The translations under genes were made by a program, and so were the position numbers. The notes beneath the pieces are model-generated. The model was not told where the DNA came from, did no database searches, and was given only the letters and a program-made list of their open reading frames with translations. 64,000 bases of DNA from Aphelenchoides besseyi (Eukaryota > Nematoda > Chromadorea > Rhabditida > Aphelenchoididae), in assembly GCA_024699855.1 (NCBI GenBank), contig JAMPIQ010000001.1:11408001-11472000 (forward strand), in the 5' to 3' direction. Shown here one piece after another: positions 36,730-48,599 of this stretch; position 1 is the stretch's first letter, and every line of letters starts with the position of its first letter.

Positions 36730-39700
36730 ATGGAAGACGGATTGCGTTCCAAGTTGTTAGCAAACGATGAGATTTCTATCGAAATGGAAGAAGCCGAGGA
36801 AGCAGATGCCAGCTTTCACGCTCATTTACCGGATCAATCGAGTTCTCGTGCCAAAAGCGAGAAGACGGTAATGACAACCTCACAACTTTTGGTTTATTTT
36901 CGATGTTTAAGCATTCGACTGTTACTCACGTGCCTTCTATGGAACTTTCGTGGGAAAACATCACAGTTGCAGTAACATTTATGTTCTATACTCAAAATTT
37001 AAGAATCGTTTAGCCGCTTGAAAATGAAGAGCGTGGTTGGTGTGCTTCATTAAGTAGTTGTTGCCAAACAAATTCGAAAAGAAAACAAACTCAAGCAATA
37101 AAAACACTTATTCTCAACAACGGTAAGTTTAGAGATTCATTTGCTGATTGTCTTTTCAGTTTATGGCATTGCCAACACTGGAGAAGTTCTCGCTATTCTT
37201 GGACCGAGCGGTGCTGGAAAGACAACGTTGCTCAATGTTTTGACTCAAAGGAACATGAGTGACTTGGATGTGAAAGGAAATATTCGAATTAACGGCATTT
37301 CGATGGGTGGAAGTGCCATTCGACGGATGTCCGCATACGTTCAACAAAACGATCTTTTCATTGGAACAATGACCGTCAAAGAACATTTGACATTTATGGT
37401 CGATTTGCGGATGGCAAGAAATTACACGAAAAGACAAAGAGAGAAACGAGTTATGTCGGTGATTAATGACTTAAGTTTGCAGACTTGTGCCAAGTAAGTC
37501 GCTTTTCCAACGTTAGGTTTTACGATTTTAGTACACGAATCGGATGGCCACATCGACTCAAAGGTATTTCGGGTGGTGAACGAAAACGTTTAGCGTTTGC
37601 ATCAGAGGTAGCATAAGAAATCTGAAAGCGATCTTAATTTTCATTTCAGATCCTAACAAGTCCACCGATTTTATTTTGTGATGAACCAACCAGTGGATTG
37701 GATGCTTTTTTGGCATTGAATGTCATTGAAGTGTTGAGAAATTTAGCCAAACAGAAAGGAATGACAATCGTAATTACGATTCATCAACCGTCAAGTCAAG
37801 TCTTCGAGCTGTTCGATAAAATCTGTTTGCTAGTCGACGGTAGAAATGCATTTTCCGGCTCGACAGAACAAGCGATCAGACACTGGAAGAAATTGGGCGA
37901 ACCGCTACCCCAACAATTCAATCCAGGAGATCATTTCATTTCAACTTTGGATGCTGGAGATGTGAGTGAAAAGGAAGCGTCAGAAAAAGTTAAAGTGAGT
38001 TCAGTTGAATCAGGTCTCTTGTTATGTTTGCAGAACATCTGTGATTCGTTCGACCAAAGTGAATATGGTCGTAATCTGTTGGAAGCAATTCGACAGTCAG
38101 TTTCGCCACAAAGTTCTTCGTCGTCGGCCAGTGAAGTTATTACAAAATCAATTAAAAAACGTCAACAATATCAAGCATCTTGGATTCAACAGTTTGTGGC
38201 TTTAACAAAACGCGCCTTTCTTGTCACTGTTCGTGAGCCGATGTTGTTGAGAGTTCGAGTTTTTCAAACTTTGGTTCGATTAGATATTGTGACTTCGGAT
38301 TGAAAGCTTATTTACAGATAACCGCACTTATACTTGGGATCGTATACTTTGATACTCCAATACGTCAATCGACAATCATTAACGTGAATGGCCTTTTGTT
38401 TATTACGACTTCGAATATGAATTTCATGTTTCAATTTGCGAGTGTTGGTTTGTTTTGCGAAGAATACCCGATCCTCATGAGGTCCATGGTCTCTTGTTCT
38501 ACTGCTAATTGTGTCGTATTTAAGAGAAAGCTCTGCTAACACATACTCCATATCTTCGTACTTTCTTGCTAAGAATGCAGCTGATGTGAGTTTAACGATA
38601 GCAAATTAAGAACGTTTTTAAGGCCGTTCAATATTTCATTTATCCAATCGTGTTTTCTTGCGGTACGTAGGGTTTGACGTGGTTGTCTTGGCGTAAATAA
38701 CTTGATGATTGTTCATCGTCAATCAAAGCTCGTTTTCCTTTCTTAGTACAAAAACTAACACTTAAAATCTGCAAGTTAACTTTCGAAGAACAATAACATA
38801 GAAGTAAAACTTTTGTCAAAAAGTTAACCAGGATCTTCCTAGCAGTCAACATACCCGACAGAATTCTCAGACGATCACCAACCCGGATTACCATTTGGGC
38901 CGAAGCACGTGGAATAACTTTTAGAGGGTTTACAGCTTTCCTTCAGGTCTACTTGAAAGCACTCCTGTACAAGAGACACGTTACGAGTAGACACAACAAC
39001 ACGAAAGCACGTTGTTTTTATAGAAACCACTCAATCAAAAGGCCAATTGACCAGTGGGCCGCGGGCAGAGCGGGAGAAAAAGAGCTTATTTGATCTCTCA
39101 CCTGTTCTCTGACTTCTTTTCTCCTCCAGAAAACAGTACGCTCGTTCTCTCGAAAAGAAAGACAGAGAACCAATTAGCGCGCGCTACTACGATTTTACAG
39201 GCAAAAATCTCTATGTGATTGATGGTTGCTTATGTTGAATCCGACAAATCATGGTAATAAGAATGCGGAACCTAATTTCTGTAAAAACCGAAAGTAAACA
39301 ACTTTATGTCCAACAGTAATGCGCTAAACGAACAAATCAGTTAAACGTATTGACATTGAAAATCAAGTGATATGTTGCATCAAAACGACCACGTCATTCG
39401 AATTTAGTTGTCTATTGGATGACTGGACTATATCGAAGTTTTCTCGCCTTTCTGTTGTACACGGTTAGAAATAAGCTTAGTTTCCTAAGAGAATTTATTG
39501 CAGATTATGTGCATTCTCATGACGAATGTTGCGATTTCAATCGGTAATGATGGTTATTTATTTCAATTAACGTTTTATGTTCAGCTTACGCTGCTGCCTG
39601 CATTTTTACGAGAGTCGAAATTGCAATTGCTGGTACGTTCAATATTTGTATGTCTCTAAGGTTATTGAAAATGACAGTCCTTCCTATATATGTTATACCT

Positions 39701-40152
39701 TTGATGGCGTTCGGAGGCTTTTTCATCAACCAAAGCTCGTTACCAGCATACTTTTTACCTTTACGGTATTTATCTTACTTCGGATTCACGTTTGAAAACC
39801 TTGCAATCAATGAATGGACGCACATCACTAAGATTCCGGGTAAGTAGTCGAGAAAATATGCTAAGCGATGCGAAGTTTAAAAACGTCATAGTTGTGTTCC
39901 GCGAGTTTTTAACGTGAAAATTAGTCAGCAGAAGTCAAAACACCTTCGCTGATGATTCAAATTTGTTGGTGAATTTCAGGCTGCAATAGACAGAATTCAA
40001 CGTGTTGTCGAACGGGTTACGAGGTTTTGGACGAGCTGAGCTTTTCGCCTATGAACTTTGTGCCCAACATCATTGGTTTGCTGATTATGATCCTCGTTTT
40101 CCGTTTGATTGCTTACTTGGCTCTTTATATTTGGTCAAAAAAACGTCGATAA
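36730..40152 (+). CDS. ABCG (White/ABCG family) half transporter
   Basis: Fifteen exons close in frame to 681 residues, among them 37160-37493 (Walker A), 37532-37607 (signature), 37650-37994 (Walker B), 38034-38273, 38318-38481, 38525-38585, 38623-38662, 39408-39463, 39504-39543, 39585-39632, 39678-39839, 39980-40152. Walker A is GPSGAGKTTLLNVL, the Q-loop AYVQQND, the signature ISGGERKRLAF, Walker B ILFCDEPTSGLD, the H-loop ITIHQPSSQ. The nucleotide domain precedes the membrane domain, the ABCG order. Later marks are FCEEYPILMRE, ANTYSISSYFLAKNAAD, PLMAFGGFFINQSSLPAYF and NEWTH, then two cysteine pairs in the last outer loop. It must dimerise to work; the substrate (lipid, sterol or pigment precursor) cannot be told. 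A 745-bp intron (38663-39407) stands out. The donor at 38482 (GTCCAT) is weak. AATAAA at 40203-40208. Confidence 0.93.
38663..39407 (+). other. Unusually long intron of the ABCG gene
   Basis: 745 bp, against about 42 bp for the other introns in this gene. It starts GTACGT and ends AATTTAG. It contains an imperfect inverted repeat (39104-39170) and purine-rich and pyrimidine-rich runs around 39070-39170. No coding sequence supported on either strand. Confidence 0.75.
39104..39170. repeat. Imperfect inverted repeat in the ABCG intron
   Basis: Left arm 39104-39121 (GTTCTCTGACTTCTTTTC) pairs with right arm 39152-39170 (GAAAAGAAAGACAGAGAAC) apart from one mismatch and one inserted base, with a spacer of 30 bases. 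It could be a remnant of a small hairpin transposable element or an RNA hairpin; no target-site duplication was identified. Confidence 0.55.
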
Positions 40153-40829
40153 GTTGTCAATGGTTAGCTACAAACTTGCTAAACAAAAAAGTCTTTACAG
40201 CTAATAAAGTTTGTAGTTCTTCTACTGTTGAGATTCTCATGAGTTGTTGTCATAGCGATTTTGAAAAAGATCGTCAATTGGAAGCCCTAAAAATGGATCT
40301 TAAAACAAATTGATCCGATTAATGAAAGTATCGGATTAAGAAAGTGCAATTGCAACTATTCTGCATTAAACTTTTGTATTCTTAACTCATGACGTGCATA
40401 CAAAGAGCTGGTGACTAATTTGGCGCTGAAGGCGTGGCCTTTTGAGTTCTTTTCGTCGATTTCTGTTTGTTTTTGTGAAGGCTAATCACTTACAAAAAAT
40501 TTTGATTCGTTTTTTTAAGACAGTCGACGTTCCGTCGACAAACTGTTTGCGGAAGTTGGGCCGATTGCACAGCTTTCTCATCCTAAACGTTCGCACAACT
40601 TACGCCTTTTTTCTGATTATCAGGCGCGAGACGGGCTTTTAAACCGACTGATACGTGATTGAGTCATCGCGATGTTTGGTCGTAAATTTAAGACGGTATC
40701 TTTTCGGACTGTGAACGAGACACACCTCCTGCAGGAACGACAGGACGAAACATTGGAGTTGATCGCGTCATTGAGAAACACCCGAGTTTTTGTGACTCGG
40801 CAATCGTCACTTTCCACTGACGCCTCAAG
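40153..40829. other. Spacer between the ABCG gene and Clc-like copy 2
   Basis: Begins with the ABCG 3' UTR (AATAAA at 40203-40208). A 59-codon open frame (40672-40848, ATG to TAG) overlaps the first exon of Clc-like copy 2 in another frame and would be an upstream ORF if transcribed. Nothing else recognised. Confidence 0.5.
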
Positions 40830-41735
40830 ATGTGCATTTCGCGATTAGGTAGGTCGACCGGAATGAGTCTAGATTACCCTTATCCTTAGGCCAAATTATC
40901 TATGGAGTTGGAATGTTTTTGGCCAGTAAGTTGTAAATATTCTTACTCACTAATTGTTTCAAAGTTGCGTTGACTGCTGCCGGCATGTTGACTCCCGGAT
41001 GGAGACAAATTGAGTCCAAAATAAACGATACAATAATACAAAGTACGGGTGATCCTCTAGATCGAGCGAACGAAGCCGATGAGACGATAAACATGGGCCT
41101 CTTTAGTTTTCTTTGTACAGCTCCGGGTCAGAAGTCGTCGAGTACGGCAAGTTCACGTGCAGATGCCGAGCAATATTGCAAAGATTGGTGGAAGGTTTGC
41201 CGAGTTTTTACTTCTTTTATATTTTCGTCAATTTCAGAATCAACCAACGTGGGAAAAAGCGGTCATTTCATTGGTGATCTTAAGTTTAGTCGTTGAAGTT
41301 GTTGCTTTGGTTTACAACTTCATCACTTTCTGTTGTTGCTGCTGCCGAGGTAATTAGAACGAAAACATCCCCATTGCAAGATAGTAAAAACAAATCTGTT
41401 AAAATTGGTGTTGAATACAAATGTTGAGGCTAAATAAGTTTTTTAGGTCACGCATTGAAACCTCTTGCTCCGTTGGCTACGATTGCATTCGTTCTGTTAG
41501 GCGTTGCTTTGGCAATCTATGCGGTTAAAAACAGAAGCGAATTAGGTAGTTAGACTCTATTACTGTTGAAATCACATTGATGTGTTTAGAAAAGAACAAA
41601 CAGTGGAAGGATCTGAAGGATCCGTCGAATGCGATCGGATATTCCTTCTTTCTTGAGTGTGGTGCATTGGCTTTGCTGCTTCTGAGCATCGTCGTTGGTT
41701 CGCTTTCCGCTTGTTTCGGAGATAAGTGTCTTTGA
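40830..41735 (+). CDS. Clc-like (claudin-like) four-pass membrane protein, copy 2
   Basis: Six exons close in frame to 213 residues: 40830-40848, 40890-40925, 40965-41194, 41238-41349, 41447-41545, 41590-41735. The first exon encodes only six codons plus one base. The N-terminus MCISRLGQIIYGVGMFLAIA parallels copy 1 (MCSCIGQILYGGIMLCALA), then comes the family TPGWR, a larger extracellular loop with two cysteines, PTWEKAVISLVILSLVVEV, a run of five cysteines at the cytoplasmic turn (FCCCCCRG, likely palmitoylated, by inference), helix 3, and a last helix preceded by NAIGYSFFLECGALALLLL. The shared PTWEK and GYSFFL blocks show the two genes are paralogs. Stop at 41733-41735, converging on the MOCOS gene with less than 190 bp between. 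Confidence 0.82.
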
Positions 41736-41921
41736 TTTGAATCACGGGTTTCTGTTGTAAATATCCCGGTTATTATTTATTAAATACTTGTACAACAATT
41801 GCTTTTGGTGTAGTTTCCGTACAAAAACGTCCTTCACAACTTGACATTGAATCAGAGTCCCGCTGTTTTATTGGAAAAGTCGATTGTCACAACAAGAAAG
41901 AAACAGCAGTCTTGTTGACTT

Positions 41922-44735
41922 TTACTGTTCCTTCGTTTTTTCTTGAGCACTTCTTGATTTGCGTTGCACATGAACAAAACTTCCGACTACGACTTCACTG
42001 TTCGCTGCTCCTGTTCGACTCAGATACACGCCAAAAGTCATCTGAAACAAAGTTGCTGCGAATGCGATTTTAATTGATGTCACCTTTCCGGAACGGAGAT
42101 CGCGAAGCGAAAGTAAAAGATTTGGATCTTTGTCTCCGGTCTCCTGATCGACACAAATCATTTGACAGCGAGTGCATTTTCCGGTTGCCTAAAAGTCTCC
42201 CATTATTCGGAAATTAGAGGGCGAAAACAACGGTAAACGGAACACTTCCAATGCAAATTCGCTCGAAATCGTCTTCTTCGAACGGAATTCCATTTTCTGT
42301 TTCGATGACGAAATTCGCTCGGAATCTTCGTTCCACTGTTTCTTCGGGCAATCCGGTACGTTCGGCGAGGAAATGTATTGAGGCGGTGGTCACCAGAAGA
42401 TATTCGGCTTGATTGCTGAAGTTGCCGGTCGCTGAAACTTGTGTGATCACATTTCGTTCGACACGTCGATTACCATCGTTATCCAAGTTAGCAGTTTGAA
42501 TAAGACGACAACCAATTGGTAAATTGAACGACTGTAACCATTTAGCGGCCCGATCGCCACAGTCAAATCCTTTCACGCTGAATAAACCAGTAAATCGATT
42601 TTACTCTCAAACTTGCTTTTTTATACAACGATTAGAATCGGTCAACGAAGTTCCTGCGTTTTCTTTTTCGACATGTAGCGCAAGTCGAAAAACATTCTTT
42701 TCGTCTAATCGATCTCGAATTATCAGTTGCTCATCCTCGATCTGAAAAATGCCTTTTATGTTATTTGATTAGTTCAAACTGACTTCCGGAGCCAAAGAAC
42801 ATAACGTTGGATACTTTTTTTGAGTTAGCGGGACACCATCAACACTTGCAATCAACCAATGACGATCGTATTTGAGTCCCGAACGAGAGAGTGTCCAACT
42901 GCTTGTCGAGATGGCGCTTGCAGATTTGATCGGATATACGAATATTCTTCGTAGACGCCCACCACATTTTTTATTCGGTTCTGAGGTCAACTGAACTGTG
43001 CATTCGATTCGGCTGTTTACAAAACACAAGTTGATCATCTGTTCTACCCGTTCAACATCCTGAAACTTCAATCATGAAACCAATAGTTTTGTTTCGTGTA
43101 CTTTTTCGTTATTCAAACGACCAAACGAAATACGAATGGAACCCAACGGTTGACCGTCGATCATGTCGACCTCATCATCGCAAACTTTTCCCAACTATAA
43201 CAAAGAAACAACTTGCACTATTACTTGTCATTCTACCTCACGATGCTTCTTCAAATCCGCATCACTGAGACCAAGATAACTGGAACATGCACCTTGATTG
43301 CACATACAACCGGTTCGTAGTTCGATTTCAAACAAATCGCACATCTTTTCGACCTTCAATAGAAATTCTTGCTTGATTTTAATGATCCGTTTACCTCAAT
43401 GTATCCAACAACGCTTCCATTGTCTCGTAATAAGTTAAAGTTTACGATGTCACCTTGTTTATCCGCAAAATTCTTATCATCAACGTTTGTCCACCCCTCA
43501 CCGTAAACCACAGCAATCGGTTGACCGTTGACGTGTTTTTGAGTTGTCAAGAAGCGATACAGTCGTTTGGCTAAGAAAAGACATTGGTTTTCAATTTGTT
43601 TCACTCCTCCTAAAACCATTCGATTAGCCCACACTCATCAGTCGTCTACCAAATCGTTGAAGATCGTCGAAACCATGTCGTAAAGAAACTATCGAATAGA
43701 AATCAAGAGTTCCGTCTTCGAATCTGAATTTTATTTTTAATGAAATTGCGTACAAACGAGTTGCTTACCGTTTTTCAATGTCCATTTTAAAGCGATGTTC
43801 GAATTTGTCTGAAGAAAGAAACTCTACCGTTCCACCGCCGATGAATCTTTTGCGTAGTAAGTGCGCTTGTGATCTTCGAATAATCAAAGCTCCAATCCCA
43901 GTGGGATAACCAAAAAGTTTGTAGAATGAAAAGGCAACAAAATCTGCCGGGAATACGGACAAATCTAACGGTGACGTTGCAATCCACGCTGCTGCATCCA
44001 AACACACAGTCCACGAGCCGCCGAACTCTTCAATTGATTTTGTAAGTTTGTAGGTTGAATACATTACTTTTGATTTGTTCAATTATGTTCAGATCGTACT
44101 TTCGACCACAGAAATTCGACTTGGCCGTCAGAACGAAAAGATTCCTCTTGTCATTATCGACGGTTTTTGGTTGCGAAGTCGAGACAAAACGATTCAATTC
44201 ATCGAAGTCGGTCACAATCAACTGCTCGTAGTGCTTGTACTCTCTCATTCCAACAACCGAAGTGTGTGAATCTCGCAGCATCAACAAAGTCGATTTCTCA
44301 TCTGGAATTCTTATCGTTCATTGGATTGCAATCAAACTCACTTGTTATATGATCTAGTGATACAATCGATGGTTTATTGTTACCGTTTGTGTTGTAGTCA
44401 AAACACTCGGCAACCAACTTCAACGATTGCGTTGTATTTGAGGTGAAAACCACAGCGTATTCTTCCTCATGTGTTCCCAGAAAAGTGAGAATTCTGAACG
44501 AAAAGTTAAACACCAAACATTCAAAACGAACACCTGGATCTCAAGTTTTCAATCATGGAAGCTGTATTCTGAACTTGAATTGAACACACACCTTCAAAAA
44601 GCCTACCTGCGAAGTTGCATGATGACTATGTGGATTGGAAACAACTAATGACTTCAAACTTTCCGCACACATTTCCATCTGTTTATCGGACGGAATTCCG
44701 GTCCCGGCATTGTCCAAATAGCAACGAACTCTCAT
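41922..44735 (-). CDS. mocs-1: Molybdenum cofactor sulfurase (MOCOS)
   Basis: Fourteen exons close in frame to 716 residues: 44735-44607, 44568-44534, 44493-44342, 44301-44068, 44027-43769, 43723-43650, 43609-43395, 43353-43237, 43194-43102, 43059-42784, 42741-42617, 42577-42232, 42188-42084, 42041-41922. The N-terminal part is a PLP-dependent NifS-like cysteine desulfurase: YLDNAG, NPHSHHATSQ, FTSNTTQSLKLVAE, DSHTSVVGMREY, LDAAAW, and SFYKLFGYPTGIGALI with the PLP lysine, then GCMCNQGACS with the persulfide cysteine. The C-terminal part is a MOSC domain (YPIKSASA, RFRANF, CTRCQMICVDQETG). Family knowledge: it adds the terminal sulfur to Mo-cofactor of xanthine dehydrogenase and aldehyde oxidase. 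One intron (42578-42616) uses a GC donor. Shorter than human (888) mainly in the linker. The symbol follows the C. elegans gene. Confidence 0.94.
42578..42616 (-). other. GC-AG intron in the MOCOS gene
   Basis: Minus-strand intron starting GCAAGT and ending TTCAG, 39 bp. No GT donor nearby gives an open frame, while this one yields NRCIKNVKGFDCGDRAAKW, which fits the family (human SRVCADRVSTYDCGEKISSW). Confidence 0.82.
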
Positions 44736-45302
44736 GTTCAAGACGTGAATATGCGCGTTAGAAGCCAACAAATCGAATGCCAAGAAAGCGAACTGATCGC
44801 TTTTTGTGCGCAAAGACCCTTTCGCAATCAATCAATCAATCAGCGTGCATCGTGATTAATCAACGCGGTCGTCAAAACAAGCCTAATGATTGTGCTTGTG
44901 TGTTTATTTCAGTGGAAACACAGGAGTTGAATTTACAATCATTTTGCGCCAAACTTCGAAAAAAGGTTATGACTAAATTGGAACGTCGAGAGTTACGAAT
45001 GAAAACTGTTTGAACTACATTAGTGAAGAAGTCATATAAAACACGTGGATGTACATGAAACACGACGAATAAATTAGAAACAAAATTTACAAAAACAGTC
45101 GACTATCTCAGTAGTCTACGGAAAAGAATGTTTTTTGGACTAACAACGGCCAGAAATCAATCAAGAGCCGTTAACCGGTGACTAAAAAGACTTATTTATA
45201 GCGTCAATCTTTTTGACCAACTATTATTGAAAGAGGAAAAAACTGAAACTTGAAGGATACAAGATTTAGAGATGTAGTTAGTTACTGATGAGCTCATTAG
45301 TC
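44736..45302. other. Spacer between MOCOS and striatin genes
   Basis: About 570 bp. No gene recognised. It includes a short AATC repeat (about 44825-44842). It holds the MOCOS 5' end and the striatin 3' UTR (both minus strand). Confidence 0.45.
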
Positions 45303-48062
45303 TTACAATAAACCAGCTGGATTCGTAGGGACTGTTGAATCACGAATATTTTGCGTGGACGAGAAGATTTTGACTAAACTGTCTGCTCCAGCAGATCCGA
45401 TCAAAGGTCGTGATGGATGGAAAGCAACGGACATTACTGCCATATCGTGTTTCTTCCTATGAACCGCAATTTCCTAAAGAATGAAATCGAATGAAAGTAG
45501 TCTAGATAAACATACTTGAAGGCAAACTCGAGTTTCCATGTCCCACAATCGAAGCGATCCATCGTCGCAACCCGAAAGTAAGTAGAGGCCATTGGGATCG
45601 GCAGCCAACGTTGAAATGCTCTCAACGTGCGCAACAGAACTTCGAATCAATTTTCCTGAACAAGTGAATGTTTTAATGAAAACTCTTGATGAAATACCCG
45701 TATTGTTATCAAAGTAACGAATTCGACGATCGGTTCCCGCAGTAATAGTTACGGGCATTGTTGGATGTGAGAGGATTTTGTTAATTTCACCGACTTCTTC
45801 ATCCAAATTCTTCAAATCAAACTCGAGAATTCGACGATCAGTTTCCAAATCCAAGATCCCAGCATATTGTCCACTGTAGGCGGTAAGCAGCTGTTGAGTT
45901 TCTGTTGATACTAAATCCAACGAACGAAGTCGTACATTATCGGTTGGAGGCTCAAACAATTTTAGTTGCGGATCGTTGAGTTGTTCGTCTTTCGTTGTTC
46001 CCAATTCCCATAATCGAATTGTTCCATCCGCACCACCACTAATCAATCGATTAGACGAAGAGTGATGGGCCACAGCCCAAACAATATCTGTATGTCCTTT
46101 GAAGCATTCGGTCAACAGTTTACGATCTAAAACAACTAAAAAGTTCGAACATTCTTCCCGTACCATATTGATCATATGTTGCAATGTTGAAACTCGGTAG
46201 TTCCCAACAACAGACAATTCCATCATAACCGCCAGTAAAGAACATATCTCCTGTAGCTGTCATATCCATTGAAATTATTGGACCTTTATGAGCACGAAAT
46301 GTGTATCGTGGTTCCATATCCATGATTCCCATTGAACCGTGCGATGCTTGTCCTATGTAATCGTAAAGGATTAACTAAACGCTTATTGTATTTACCTTTT
46401 GCATTTTCAGCAACTGGTCTGTCACCCAAATTCCACATTTTTGCGGTTCCATCTTCTGAAGCTGTGACAAGTACCGGCTCAAACGGGTGGAATTGCATTG
46501 CTCGAACACTGTCGAAATGACTTCGTAACGTAAATCGAATTTTCCATTGAACTTGAGCAGCATCGGAACTATTCTGCTAAAAACAAATGAAAACATATCT
46601 TTGGATCAAATCTCAATCATACGTCAGCAAAGTTGTCTTTAATGTTAATGTCGTCATTGATGCTCATCGTGTTGTTCAATGATGAAATGTTCAAGAAATT
46701 AATGGGCTCCTTGTTTCCCGTATGATTGTCTACAAATTTTTACTTTCAAACTTCCAACTTTTGATTACCGTTGTCAGAAGCTTCCGAACCGGACGTGCTG
46801 TTCGCTCGTTTTCGTTCTTTCTCGGAACTAAAATGAAAATCCAATTATACTCACTAGTTCCAAATCAGTTACCGATATTTTTCTTTAAGTTGTGTAATCG
46901 CATTCTGATCGACATTCCACTCCTCGTCGCTTTTGGGTCGATTGTTTTGCGGAACTTGGACAATCGTTTCGTTCAACGAACTCTTCTCGTCTTTCAAGAA
47001 CGCAAACTCATCAAGAGCGGTCACCGCGTCAATGTCCAGATCATTGTTGGAGTTTTCGCTAAACACAAACCTTGATCTTTTTCGCTGACCTCTTCCTTAC
47101 CCATCAGTTGCTCCGTTTGGGAATTTCCCCAATCGATTGGAATTTCGAATCGCATCTGCTGCATCTAAAACCGCCAATTCACTTTCTTCCAACGCCTGTT
47201 GAGCGGATTTGTCCTTGGGACTAAAGTTCGAGGGTTAGATTAGAAGATTGAAATTGAACGTACTTCTCTTCTCCATTCAAATTGACATCATTTTCCGACA
47301 TTAAACCCAAGAGATTTTTGACACGAAACGAACGAACGTCGAGAATTTTCTCTGAGTATCCGATCTCTTCCAAATACTGACGCAGAAGTGAACGAGCTTT
47401 CGTATAAATTTGAGATGATTGAATGGTCGGCACCGTAGCATCTACTTCGATGGGTGCAAATGACTCTTCTGCAAACGAACATAAAAAACCATTAATTTAA
47501 AGATACCTTGAATGCTATCTGGTTCATCGCCGGTTGAGTCAATTTTCATTTCACCTTTCAAACGTTGCAACTTCGCTCTAAACATTACAAATAGTCACTA
47601 GTCAAACAAATAATCTCGTTTACCGTTCCTGTTTCAAACTATACTCCAACATCTTGATACGACGCACCAAGTCCTTTTTCAGTTCCTCTTGACCTTTGCG
47701 TTCACCATTCAAGAACTGAATCCTGGCCTAAATTTGAACGTTGGAACAACTTCTGAAACATCACAAACTTTGAGTTCGGCCCTCTCCAGCTCCCAATGTG
47801 CTCGTTCCATTTCGAAGCGGTTGAGTTCGTGTTGCAAGAAATGAAGAACAGCATTCACGGTGTACGGCGGTTTTGTGCTCTGAAACAACAAATGAATCCA
47901 ACTAATTCAAGAGCATTATTACATTCTCTTTCGTATTCGCATTCTCTTCGTTCTCGTTGTTTCCATCTGTAAATTCGATAATGAGCGAAAAGTTAAAAGA
48001 GAAAACAAAACGATTCAATTACCTTTTTCGTTGCCATTGCGATTCGGCTCCGGAGTGTTCAT
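45303..48062 (-). CDS. Striatin (STRIPAK scaffold)
   Basis: Fifteen exons close in frame to 718 residues, from the ATG at 48062 to the stop at 45303; the largest is 46126-45698. The N-terminus carries the family's caveolin-binding/coiled-coil core: PPYTVNAVLHFLQHELNRFE, then MERAHWELERAELKARIQFL and GERKGQEELKKDLVRRIKML. A calmodulin-binding-like and second conserved block follows (KARSLLRQYLEEIGYSEKIL), then an ALDEFAFL motif seen in striatins. The C-terminal half is a WD40 propeller of about six to seven blades (SHFDSVRAMQFHP, AHKGPIISMDM, GHTDIVWAVAHH, AHVESISTLAADP, HDMAVMSVAFHP). Family knowledge: striatin is the PP2A B-subunit scaffold of STRIPAK, bound to MOB4, STRIP1/2 and GCKIII kinases. 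C. elegans has a single striatin (cash-1, from memory). It shares an upstream region with the divergent ZDHHC24-like gene. Confidence 0.93.
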
Positions 48063-48599
48063 TTCGTATGTTAACGATAAGAAAGCTCGAATTCAAACGT
48101 CTTCCAAAGCTAAAATCCAATTCATCAGAATTCAAAATCACAATCCGTCAACGTTCACGGAAAAATAAACCACGGAAAAGTTGCTAATTCAAAGGTTTCT
48201 ACAATACTGAACGTCCATTAATCATACTCACGAATTAAGTTGCCAAAAACGACCACCTTTTAATGAATTGAAGCGAATGCCAAACTTCTATTTGGGCACC
48301 CGCTAATAACTGATGCCATCGGAAAGCAAAACTTTCCACTCACGATCCACGTTCGAGCACTCGACGGCCAAGAGCCAAGGAAGAAAGTGTGTTGGATAAG
48401 AAGTGAGTTGAATCATTGTACTTCAAAGATCTTCTTTGACATTTTCTACACGGGAAATTGTTTTTCGCTGCTAAAACTCGTAACTTTTTGTTGTAAAGCG
48501 AAACGCAATTTAAATTGTGAAATCATTTTTCTCGTGATGTTTTTTCTCATTTCAGTTTCCGTTCAATTGAAGTTCGTCTCAGAGCTGCTTCATTGAACA
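48063..48599. promoter_or_regulatory. Divergent promoter region between striatin and the DHHC gene
   Basis: 537 bp between two start codons on opposite strands. No motif is claimed; the geometry suggests a bidirectional promoter. The open frames inside it are short and unsupported. Confidence 0.45.

Noticed and set aside
44825..44842. AATC tandem repeat as a candidate array
   Set aside because: Only about four short units; a trivial simple repeat, no CRISPR-like structure.
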